Assembly (NCBI GenBank): GCA_023252095.1
Contig: JAHEXN010000082.1
Coordinates: 1-11,700, forward strand
DNA length: 11,700 nucleotides
Source of the DNA: Actinomycetes bacterium
GTDB taxonomy: Bacteria > Actinomycetota > Actinomycetes > Propionibacteriales > Nocardioidaceae
Reading direction: 5' to 3'
A program made the position numbers and the translations under genes. Below are positions 5,773-11,700 of this stretch, one piece after another. The notes under the pieces were generated by a model. The model did no database searches and was not told the DNA's origin. It saw only the letters and a program-made list of their open reading frames with translations. How positions within the stretch are numbered: the stretch's first letter is position 1; each line of letters starts with the position of its first letter.

Positions 5773-5778
5773 AGAATA
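5773..5778 (-). promoter_or_regulatory. Possible -10 element (TATTCT) for rpmB
   Basis: TATTCT on the minus strand fits TAnnnT and predicts a start near 5765, giving a leader of about 72 nt before GTG 5693. In that leader, GGTTGCC (5767-5761) and GGCAGCC (5742-5736) can pair with one G-U, enclosing a CGAC/GTCG stem. The predicted start would trim the outer two pairs. No strong -35 is seen. Confidence 0.4.
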
Positions 5779-5835
5779 GCCGAACGACACGATGCATTGC
5801 GAATCGGCCTCGTGCATCCAGATCACCGGTGCCGA

Positions 5836-5841
5836 TAGCCT
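5836..5841 (+). promoter_or_regulatory. Putative -10 element (TAGCCT) for the DAK2 gene, leaderless
   Basis: TAGCCT fits TAnnnT and ends 7 nt before the ATG at 5849. No Shine-Dalgarno precedes that ATG. It favours 5849 over the in-frame ATG at 5792, which would add 19 residues unlike the family. Confidence 0.5.
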
Positions 5842-5848
5842 CGGCGCC

Positions 5849-7441
5849 ATGAGTCTGCGTCTCGGACCGGTGCCGTTCGTGCGGTGGACCCGGTTGTGCA
5901 CCGATGCCCTGGCGGGCGCGCGTGCCGAGATCGACGCACTCAACGTGTTTCCGGTGCCAGACGCGGACACGGGCACCAACGCCTTCGTCACGTTCGCCGC
6001 GGGCGCCGAGGCTGTCGCGGAGCTGGGCACCGACGCCGATCTCGTGACGCTCGTGAAGGCCTACCGCGACGGTCTGCTGACCGGCGCACGGGGCAACTCC
6101 GGCGTCATCATGTCGCAGCTCGTGCGCGGCAGCCTCTCGGGTCTGCCGGTCACCGAGGAGGTGACGGCCGAGAACGTCGCGGTGGCCTTCGAACGAGCGA
6201 CTGCGGCTGCGTACGAGGCGGTCGGCGACCCGCAAGAGGGCACGATCCTCTCCGTCGCGGCCGCCGCGAGCCGTGGGGCGCGCGAGGCAGCCGACGCTGG
6301 ACGTTCCGCCCGTGAGGCCTTCAGCGCCGCCGCCGCCGCGGCTCGCGAGGGCCTCGCCCGCACGCCCTCGCAGATGGACCTGCTCGCCCGGGCGGGCGTG
6401 GTCGACGCCGGAGGTCGCGTCCTCGTGGTCGTCCTGGACGCGACCGAGCAGGCGCTCACGGGTCGGTCGGCGCCCACGACCCGCGCCGTCGTGCCGGTGC
6501 CGGTCGAGGCGGGTGACGACCTCGTCGAGGGTGGCCCGGCCTACGAGGTCATGTACCTGCTGGATGCCGCCGACGACGAGATCCCGGCTCTCCGCAAGGC
6601 GCTGGCGGCCCTCGGCGACTCGCTCGTGGTGGTGGGGGGCGACCGGCTATGGAACGTGCACGTGCACGTCGACGACGTCGGTGCCGCGATCGAGGCGGGC
6701 CTCCAGGCAGGGACGCCGCGCCGCATCGCCGTGACCCACTTCGCCGACCAGCTCGCGGCCCAGCCGAAGCAGCGGCGCCGTCGTCGCGTCGTCATCATGG
6801 CCACGACCGGCGACGGCATCACCGAGCTCTGCACCGAGCACGGCGCCGTCACGATGCCGTTCTCGCGCACCTCGCAGCTGTCGCACGACGTCGTGGCGTC
6901 CGCACTGGAGTCCGCCGATGCCGACGAGATCGTCGTGCTGCCCAACAACTCGCGCTACGTCGGCCTGTTCGAGGCGGCCGCCAAGTCCGCGCGCAGCAGC
7001 GGCCGGCGGGTCGCCGTGATCCCGACGTCGGCGCAGGTGCAGGGTCTGGCAGCCCTCGCGGTGCACGACCCGGGCATCGACTTCGACGACGACGTCGTCG
7101 CGATGTCGAGCGCCGCCGGGAGCACGGCCCACGGAGCCATCACGATCGCGTCGGAGCCGGGCATCACGATGGCTGGTCCGTGCGAGGCGGGCGACGTCCT
7201 CGGCGTCGTCTCAGGTGACTTCGCGTTCGTCGGCGAGTCGCCGCTCGAGGTCGCGGCGCAGGTCGTCGAGCGTCTGCTCACGCCGTCGTCCGAGCTCGTC
7301 ACCGTCGTGCACGGTCAGGGAGCCGAGGAGGATCTCGCCCTTCGGCTCAAGGCCCACGTCCAGGGCGGGCGTCCCGACGTCGACGTCGAGGTCCACGCTG
7401 GCGGCCAGGAGAACTACCCGTTGTTCATCGCGGTGGAGTGA
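5849..7441 (+). CDS. DAK2 domain protein, FakA/YloV-like (putative fatty acid kinase subunit)
   Basis: A 530-residue protein with the FakA/YloV architecture: an N-terminal DAK2 (DhaL-like) ATP-binding domain, a middle domain and a DegV-like C-terminal domain. In Firmicutes FakA phosphorylates fatty acids held by FakB; a like role here is inferred from family. The DAK2 part shows NVFPVPDADTGTN (32-44, Mg-binding Asp38 and Asp40), LLTGARGNSGVIMSQ (76-90) and RAGVVDAGG near residue 185. The middle domain has VHVHVDD with His271 and His273. The C-terminal part has IVVLPNNSRY and RRVAVIPTSAQVQGLAAL, and the protein ends GGQENYPLFIAVE as in FakA. Two oddities are Ala39 in the usually invariant PDGDTG, and no cysteine near the position of the third zinc ligand of S. 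aureus FakA. recG overlaps its stop by 4 bp. Confidence 0.88.
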   Translation: MSLRLGPVPFVRWTRLCTDALAGARAEIDALNVFPVPDADTGTNAFVTFAAGAEAVAELGTDADLVTLVKAYRDGLLTGARGNSGVIMSQLVRGSLSGLPVTEEVTAENVAVAFERATAAAYEAVGDPQEGTILSVAAAASRGAREAADAGRSAREAFSAAAAAAREGLARTPSQMDLLARAGVVDAGGRVLVVVLDATEQALTGRSAPTTRAVVPVPVEAGDDLVEGGPAYEVMYLLDAADDEIPALRKALAALGDSLVVVGGDRLWNVHVHVDDVGAAIEAGLQAGTPRRIAVTHFADQLAAQPKQRRRRRVVIMATTGDGITELCTEHGAVTMPFSRTSQLSHDVVASALESADADEIVVLPNNSRYVGLFEAAAKSARSSGRRVAVIPTSAQVQGLAALAVHDPGIDFDDDVVAMSSAAGSTAHGAITIASEPGITMAGPCEAGDVLGVVSGDFAFVGESPLEVAAQVVERLLTPSSELVTVVHGQGAEEDLALRLKAHVQGGRPDVDVEVHAGGQENYPLFIAVE

Positions 7442-9558
7442 CGGTGCCGGTCACGCTCGACAGCAGGCTCGCACCGGTCATCGGTGACAAGTCGGCCAAG
7501 CCACTCGCCAGGGCCCTCGGGATCGAGACGGTGGGCGATCTGTTGCGCCACTACCCGCGCCGGTACCTCGAGATCGGCGAGCTGTCGCCGTTGAGCAGCC
7601 TGGAGCTCGACCAGCACGTCACGATCATGGCCGAGGTGCGGTCGATCAAGAAGTTCCCGTTCGGTCCGAACGGACGTCGCACCCGTACCGAGGTCCTCGT
7701 GACTGACCAGACGGGCGAGATCACGTTGACGTTCTTCGCCAAGATCTACGCCCTCAAGCCCGGTGACGTCGGCCTGTTCTCCGGCGTCGTGGGCAGCTTC
7801 CGGGGAAAGCTCCAGCTGACGCACCCGCAGCACGACCCGATCGGTGACCGGCTGGCCCGCGGGGTCGTCCCGATCTACCCGGCGAGCGCCGCCGCGACCT
7901 CGATCTTCATCGAGAAGTGCGTCGGCCTGTGCCTCGACGCGGTCGAGGACCTGCCCGAGCTGTTGCCCGACGAGGTCCGGAGCGCCCGCGGATACGCCGA
8001 CGTGGCCGCGTCCTTCGAGAGCGTCCACCGTCCGTACTCGGTCTCCGAGGCCATGGCGGCACGTGCACGTTTCCGGTTCGAGGAGGCGTTCGTGATCCAG
8101 ACCGTGCTGGCGCAGCGGCGACACGTGGCCGCAGCGGCCACGGCCACGGCACGGCCTCCGCGTCCCGGTGGCCTGCGCGACCGATTCGTCGAGCAGCTCC
8201 CGTTTGCGCTGACGGAAGGCCAACAGGAGATCGCCGAGGTCGTGGGCGCTGAGCTGGCGACCTCGCACCCCATGCACCGCCTGCTCCAGGGTGAGGTCGG
8301 CTCGGGCAAGACGGTCGTCGCGCTGCTGGCGATGCTGCAGGTCGTCGACGCCGGCGGGCAGGCCGCGATGCTGGCGCCGACTGAGGTCCTCGCGGCCCAG
8401 CACCACCGGACCATCACGAGCATGCTGGGCGATTTGGCCCGGTCCGGGATGCTCGGCGGCGCCGAGGACGCGACCCGTGTGCGCCTGCTGACCGGATCGA
8501 TGACGGCCCGCGCGCGCCAGGAGTCGCTGCTCGACCTCGTCACGGGGGATGCGGGCATCGTCGTGGGCACGCACGCCCTCATCCAGGATGGCGTCGAGTT
8601 CGCCGACCTGGGGCTCGTCGTGGTCGACGAGCAGCACCGGTTCGGCGTCGAGCAGCGCGCCGCCCTCGTCGACCGGGCAGACACCCGCCCGCACACCCTC
8701 GTCATGACGGCCACCCCGATCCCGCGCACCGTGGCGATGACGGTGTTCGGCGACCTGGACGTCTCGGTCCTGGCGCAGCTGCCCGCCGGCCGGCAGCCGA
8801 TCCAGACCAACGTCGTGCCGATCGCCGACCGCCCCGCCTGGCTGGAGCGTGCCTGGGTGCGGGTCCGCGAGGAAGTCGCGCGGGGTCGCCAGGCCTACGT
8901 CGTCGTGTCCCGCATCGGTGACGGTGATGCCGGTGCCGAGGAGTCGCCGACGCGTTCGCTCGTGGAGCTGCACGAGGAGCTGGCCGGAGGCGCGCTGCAC
9001 GGTCTGCGCCTCGGGGCCCTGCACGGACGCATGGCTTCCGACGAGAAGGACGCCGTGATGTCACGGTTCGCGGCCGGTGAGATCGACGTCCTCGTCGCGA
9101 CGACCGTCGTGGAGGTCGGGGTCGACGTGCCGAACGCGACCGTGATGGTCGTGATGGACGCCGAGCGCTTCGGCATCTCCCAGCTGCACCAGCTCCGCGG
9201 CCGCGTCGGCCGGGGGAGTGAGCCGGGCCTGTGCCTGCTCGTGACCTCGGCCGACGCGGAGTCGCCGTCGGCCGAGCGGCTGAAGGCTGTTGCGTCCACG
9301 ACCGACGGATTCGAGTTGTCGCGGCTCGACGTCTCGATGCGCAGCGAGGGCGACGTGCTCGGCACCCGTCAGTCGGGTTTCCGCTCGAGCCTGCGGCTGC
9401 TGTCGGTCGTGCGTGACGAGGACGTCATCGTCGCGGCCCGGGAGGTCGCCACCCGGGTCGTCGAGAACGACCCGACCTTGGCCGGCGAGCCGGCACTCGC
9501 CGCCGCCGTCGCCGCGCTCGAGGCGTCCGACGGTGCCGAGTACCTGGAGCGCACGTGA
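7438..9558 (+). CDS. recG: ATP-dependent DNA helicase RecG
   Basis: Double-stranded DNA translocase that reverses stalled replication forks and processes recombination and R-loop intermediates. Its 706 residues match the family. The N-terminal third is the wedge/OB region (HVTIMAEVRSIKKFPF and following strands). The superfamily 2 motor shows Walker A GEVGSGKT (285-292), LAPTEVLAAQHH (motif Ia), DEQH box (397-400) with HRFGVEQR, TATPIPRT (424-431) and QLHQLRGRVGRG (582-593, motif VI), then the C-terminal TRG region SEGDVLGTRQSG needed for translocation. All motor motifs are intact. The GTG at 7438 overlaps the upstream TGA as GTGA, implying translational coupling; a second in-frame GTG at 7444, with GGAG 5 nt before it, is an equally good start and shortens the protein by two residues. 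Confidence 0.97.
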   Translation: MTVPVTLDSRLAPVIGDKSAKPLARALGIETVGDLLRHYPRRYLEIGELSPLSSLELDQHVTIMAEVRSIKKFPFGPNGRRTRTEVLVTDQTGEITLTFFAKIYALKPGDVGLFSGVVGSFRGKLQLTHPQHDPIGDRLARGVVPIYPASAAATSIFIEKCVGLCLDAVEDLPELLPDEVRSARGYADVAASFESVHRPYSVSEAMAARARFRFEEAFVIQTVLAQRRHVAAAATATARPPRPGGLRDRFVEQLPFALTEGQQEIAEVVGAELATSHPMHRLLQGEVGSGKTVVALLAMLQVVDAGGQAAMLAPTEVLAAQHHRTITSMLGDLARSGMLGGAEDATRVRLLTGSMTARARQESLLDLVTGDAGIVVGTHALIQDGVEFADLGLVVVDEQHRFGVEQRAALVDRADTRPHTLVMTATPIPRTVAMTVFGDLDVSVLAQLPAGRQPIQTNVVPIADRPAWLERAWVRVREEVARGRQAYVVVSRIGDGDAGAEESPTRSLVELHEELAGGALHGLRLGALHGRMASDEKDAVMSRFAAGEIDVLVATTVVEVGVDVPNATVMVVMDAERFGISQLHQLRGRVGRGSEPGLCLLVTSADAESPSAERLKAVASTTDGFELSRLDVSMRSEGDVLGTRQSGFRSSLRLLSVVRDEDVIVAAREVATRVVENDPTLAGEPALAAAVAALEASDGAEYLERT

Positions 9559-10106
9559 CGCGCGTCGTGGCCGGCACGTTCAAGGGCCGTCGTCTCCGCA
9601 CCCCTCCTGGCGAGGCCACCCGACCGACCTCCGACCGGGTCAGGGAGTCGCTCTTCGCGTCGCTGACCTCGTACTTCGGCGGGCTCGACGACCTGCGCGT
9701 GCTCGACCTGTTCGCCGGGTCGGGCGCCATCGGCATCGAGGCGGTCTCGCGCGGCGCCGCCCACGCCGATCTCGTGGACGCTGATCGCCACGCGGTGCGC
9801 ACGATCCGGGCGAACCTCGCCGAGCTGGGGGTGCAGCACGCGCGCGTGCATCCGCTGAAGGCCGAGCGTTTCGTGCGCACCGCCCCGCTCCAGCCCTACG
9901 ACCTCGTGGTGCTCGACCCGCCCTACGCGATGCCCACGACCGACGTCGCCGCTCTCGTCGCGGTGCTGGCCGACCCCTCGTGGTGCGCCGCCGACGGTCT
10001 GCTGGTGGTGGAGCGTTCGAGCCGCGATCCGTTCACCTGGCCGGAGGGTGTCGACGCGCGCGACGAACGCGCGTACGGCGAGACCACGCTTTGGTACGGT
10101 CGCTGA
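9555..10106 (+). CDS. rsmD: 16S rRNA (guanine(966)-N(2))-methyltransferase RsmD
   Basis: SAM-dependent methyltransferase that modifies G966 of 16S rRNA during small-subunit assembly. It has 183 residues, the usual length. The N-terminus VVAGTFKGRRL and RPTSDRVRESLF (23-34) are family signatures. VLDLFAGSGAIGIEA (49-63) is SAM motif I, DADRHA (75-80) holds the acidic residue that binds the SAM ribose, and DPPY (121-124) is the catalytic motif of N-methyltransferases acting on guanine N2. GTG 9555 overlaps the recG stop as GTGA, so translation is probably coupled. Its last codons also contain a putative coaD promoter. rsmD followed by coaD is a widespread bacterial gene pair. Confidence 0.96.
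   Translation: MTRVVAGTFKGRRLRTPPGEATRPTSDRVRESLFASLTSYFGGLDDLRVLDLFAGSGAIGIEAVSRGAAHADLVDADRHAVRTIRANLAELGVQHARVHPLKAERFVRTAPLQPYDLVVLDPPYAMPTTDVAALVAVLADPSWCAADGLLVVERSSRDPFTWPEGVDARDERAYGETTLWYGR
10095..10100 (+). promoter_or_regulatory. Putative -10 element (TACGGT) for coaD inside the end of rsmD
   Basis: TACGGT fits TAnnnT and ends 7 nt before the ATG at 10108; it is also codons 181-182 (Tyr-Gly) of rsmD. No Shine-Dalgarno precedes coaD. The alternative is reinitiation after the rsmD stop at 10106. Confidence 0.45.
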
Positions 10107-10107
10107 C

Positions 10108-10599
10108 ATGAGCGAACGATCGCGATCGCGCGTCGTGTGTCCCGGCTCCTTCGACCCGGTGACGAACGGTCACCTCGACATCATCACGCGGGCCTCGTTC
10201 CTGTTCGACGAGGTCGTCGTGGTCGTGCTGGTCAACGAGTCGAAGAAGGGCCTGTTCGACACCGAGGAGCGCATCGACCTGATCCGCCGTTCGCTGCGGC
10301 AGCGCCCGAACGTCACGGTCGACTCGTACGCCGGCCTGCTCGTCGACTACTGCGCCCAGAACGACGTGTCGGCCATCGTCAAGGGGCTCCGCGCGGTCTC
10401 CGACTTCGACTACGAGCTGCAGATGGCGCAGATGAACGGCAACCTCACGGGGGTCGACACGGTCTTCATCCCGACGGCTCCCGACTACATGTTCATCGCC
10501 TCGAGCCTGGTCAAGGAGGTGGCACGCCACGGTGGCGACGTCGCCGATCTCGTGCCCACCCCGGTGCTGGCCGCGCTCGACGCCAAGTTCGGCCACTAG
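10108..10599 (+). CDS. coaD: Pantetheine-phosphate adenylyltransferase (CoaD)
   Basis: Transfers AMP from ATP to 4'-phosphopantetheine, giving dephospho-CoA, the penultimate step of CoA synthesis; normally a cytoplasmic hexamer. From ATG 10108 it has 163 residues, the family size. It shows CPGSFDPVTNGHLDI (11-25) with the nucleotidyltransferase motif TNGH (19-22), VKGLRAVSDFDYE (91-103, phosphopantetheine and adenine contacts), and ASSLVKEVARHGGDV (131-145), the SSxVKE form of the second ATP motif. An in-frame upstream start at 10048 would add 20 residues from inside rsmD and is rejected. The gene starts 1 bp after the rsmD stop and ends 3 bp before the convergent LysR stop. Confidence 0.97.
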   Translation: MSERSRSRVVCPGSFDPVTNGHLDIITRASFLFDEVVVVVLVNESKKGLFDTEERIDLIRRSLRQRPNVTVDSYAGLLVDYCAQNDVSAIVKGLRAVSDFDYELQMAQMNGNLTGVDTVFIPTAPDYMFIASSLVKEVARHGGDVADLVPTPVLAALDAKFGH

Positions 10600-10602
10600 C
10601 TC

Positions 10603-11496
10603 CTAGCGGGTGACCCGGGACGCGAGCGTGTCGGAAGCGGCCGTGAGCCGCAGTGCCTGGCGTGCCGCGGCGATGGCCGGGTGAGTGCGGGTGCCGCGAC
10701 GGTAGGCCAGGTGGGTCCGTCGTCGGATGGGCAGAGGCGTCAGGACCACATGGTCCGGAACGTTCGCGAGTCCGAGGTCAGGAACGAGAGCGACTCCCTG
10801 GCCGGCTGCGACCAACGCGAGCACCGCGCCGAAGTCGTCGGCGTGGTGCCGTATGGCGGGCGTGAACCCGGCGGCCTCGCAGGCGCGGACGGTGAGGACG
10901 TGACACAGAGTGCCGGGTGTGCCGGCGATCCAGGACGAGTGACTCCGATCGACGAGCCCGCCGGGGTCTGTGGCGGCCAGGTGGACGGTCTCCTCGAGGA
11001 GTGGTTCCGACTCCAGACCGGGCTCCGCGGCGAGTGGGACGTGGTCGTACTCCTGGATCAGCGCGATGTCGAGCGCGTCGCTCCGGAGCGCATCGGGCAC
11101 CCGCGCGGGATCCAGCTCGGAGACCATCAGGTTCAGGCCGGGGTGATCGGTGCTCAGGCTCACGAGGGCAGGCGTGAGCAGGCTCGACACCGCGGAGGGG
11201 AAGACCCCGATGCGGAGCGTTCCGCCGAGCGTCGCGGCCGACGTGGCCAGATCAGCGGACGCGGTCTGAAGGATCTCCAGGACTGACTCCGTGTGCTCCA
11301 CGAGAACCTCTGCGGCCGACGTGAGCCGGACCCGTCGTCCCGTTCGTTCCAGCAGCGGCACTCCGACCTCGCGCTCGAGCGCCGAGAGCTGCTGGGAGAC
11401 CGCTGAGGGCGTGAACGTGAGTGCCTCGGCGACGGCCGCGATCGTCCCGCGATGTGACAGCTCGCGCAGGAGCCGGAGCTTGCGAACATCGAGCAT
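10603..11496 (-). CDS. LysR-family transcriptional regulator
   Basis: A 297-residue LysR-type regulator, normal length. The N-terminal winged helix-turn-helix is clear: KLRLLRELSHRGTIAAVAEA followed by LTFTPSAVSQQLSALEREVGVPLLERTGRRVRLTSAA (about residues 6-62), with SAVSQQL as recognition helix. A linker helix follows, and GTLRIGVFPSAVSSLL (from about 92) opens the periplasmic-binding-like effector domain, which runs to about residue 290 (AAGQGVALVPDLGL is the typical late segment). It diverges from the dihydrodipicolinate-synthase-family gene at 11568, so by LysR convention it probably controls that gene and itself (inference). The ATG at 11496 has no Shine-Dalgarno but has a -10 element 6 nt upstream. 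Ligand unknown. Confidence 0.93.
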   Translation of the reverse strand: MLDVRKLRLLRELSHRGTIAAVAEALTFTPSAVSQQLSALEREVGVPLLERTGRRVRLTSAAEVLVEHTESVLEILQTASADLATSAATLGGTLRIGVFPSAVSSLLTPALVSLSTDHPGLNLMVSELDPARVPDALRSDALDIALIQEYDHVPLAAEPGLESEPLLEETVHLAATDPGGLVDRSHSSWIAGTPGTLCHVLTVRACEAAGFTPAIRHHADDFGAVLALVAAGQGVALVPDLGLANVPDHVVLTPLPIRRRTHLAYRRGTRTHPAIAAARQALRLTAASDTLASRVTR

Positions 11497-11502
11497 CAGC
11501 TC

Positions 11503-11508
11503 AGATTA
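11503..11508 (-). promoter_or_regulatory. Putative -10 element (TAATCT) for the LysR gene, leaderless
   Basis: TAATCT on the minus strand is a near-consensus -10 ending 6 nt before the ATG at 11496, so transcription should begin at the start codon. TTCACG lies 16 nt further upstream as a weak -35 candidate. The element lies in the 71-bp gap shared with the divergent aldolase gene. Confidence 0.5.
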
Positions 11509-11567
11509 CGCCTGTCAGTGGAAACGTGAACTAGACCTGATGAAAAAGCCGGGGGATCGTGGTGCTC

Positions 11568-11700
11568 ATGACGGTCTCCGGTCTCCACGTCCCTCTGGTC
11601 ACCCCGTTCAGCTCGGACGGTCGGCTGGATGCCGACGCTCTCGCCGCGCACGCCGACGCGGTGCTCGACGAGGGGGCGGCGGGGCTCGTCGCACTTCAAG
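11568..11700 (+). CDS. Dihydrodipicolinate synthase/N-acetylneuraminate lyase family protein, N-terminal part (3' end outside window)
   Basis: Only 44 codons are visible, beginning MTVSGLHVPLVTPFSSDGRL and continuing into a helix (ALAAHADAVLDEG) and the strand AAGLVALQ. The VPLVTPF start, the acidic helix and the AGLVAL strand are the first beta-alpha-beta unit of the DapA/NanA class I aldolase barrel. In the family the strand is normally followed by GTTGE; here it reads ALQ at the window edge, which hints at a family member other than true DapA. The reaction cannot be assigned without the lysine and the rest of the barrel. The start may be ATG 11568 or GTG 11562; GGGGGA at 11551-11556 is better spaced for the GTG. 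It diverges from the LysR gene, its likely regulator. Confidence 0.8.
   Translation, partial: MTVSGLHVPLVTPFSSDGRLDADALAAHADAVLDEGAAGLVALQ

Noticed and set aside
7414..9024. A 536-codon minus-strand open frame opposite recG
   Set aside because: recG on the plus strand has every helicase motif. The antisense product is low-complexity Arg/Asp/His-rich and has no domain.
11497..11567. LysR T-N11-A operator between the LysR and aldolase genes
   Set aside because: Only imperfect short symmetries (AGT...ACT around 11517-11532) are visible; none is convincing enough to annotate.
11540..11567. ATG at 11540 (MKKPGD...) as the aldolase start
   Set aside because: It is out of frame with the VPLVTPF aldolase reading frame.

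Overview
The window is about 11.7 kb of GC-rich, gene-dense chromosome from an actinobacterium. The evidence is strong GC bias at third codon positions, GTG starts, a zinc-ribbon type L28, and a gene order (gpsA, ddl, thiL, rpmB, DAK2 gene, recG, rsmD, coaD) that I recall as conserved in Mycobacterium and Streptomyces. A Nocardioidaceae-like host such as Aeromicrobium or Nocardioides is my guess; it is an inference. I see no insertion sequence, phage gene, CRISPR array, tRNA or rRNA, and no defence-type system.

Layout. Positions 1-350 hold the 3' end of gpsA (+), whose end overlaps a convergent Cys/Met-metabolism PLP enzyme (-, 326-1453). A 48-bp divergent gap leads to ddl (+, 1502-2563). Three and a half copies of a 15-bp repeat separate ddl from a convergent 78-residue stand-alone Lrp/AsnC ligand-binding domain (-, 2618-2854). 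thiL (+, 2938-3921) diverges from it and converges on an amidase-signature hydrolase (-, 4022-5446); the 100-bp gap between them is almost filled by an 88-bp palindrome. rpmB (-, 5508-5693) lies upstream of the amidase. Diverging from rpmB is a rightward cluster: a DAK2/FakA-like kinase subunit (5849-7441), recG (7438-9558), rsmD (9555-10106) and coaD (10108-10599). recG and rsmD each overlap the previous gene by 4 bp, and coaD starts 1 bp after rsmD. A LysR regulator (-, 10603-11496) ends 3 bp from coaD and diverges from a dihydrodipicolinate-synthase-family gene (+, from 11568) cut by the window edge.

How the genes fit together. Most are housekeeping: glycerol-3-phosphate for phospholipids (GpsA), peptidoglycan precursor (Ddl), thiamine diphosphate (ThiL), ribosome structure and 16S methylation (L28, RsmD), fork repair (RecG), CoA synthesis (CoaD) and probably fatty-acid phosphorylation (the DAK2 protein). 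The PLP enzyme, the amidase and the LysR/aldolase pair look like metabolic additions.

The most interesting signals are non-coding. First, seven of the genes have a -10-like hexamer ending exactly 6 or 7 nt before the start codon and no Shine-Dalgarno, which predicts leaderless mRNAs. Second, the thiL-amidase palindrome is built from four copies of one ~13-bp motif, two in each orientation. Third, there are the ddl/Lrp tandem repeats, and three GTCAC/GTGAC half-sites over the amidase start and -10.
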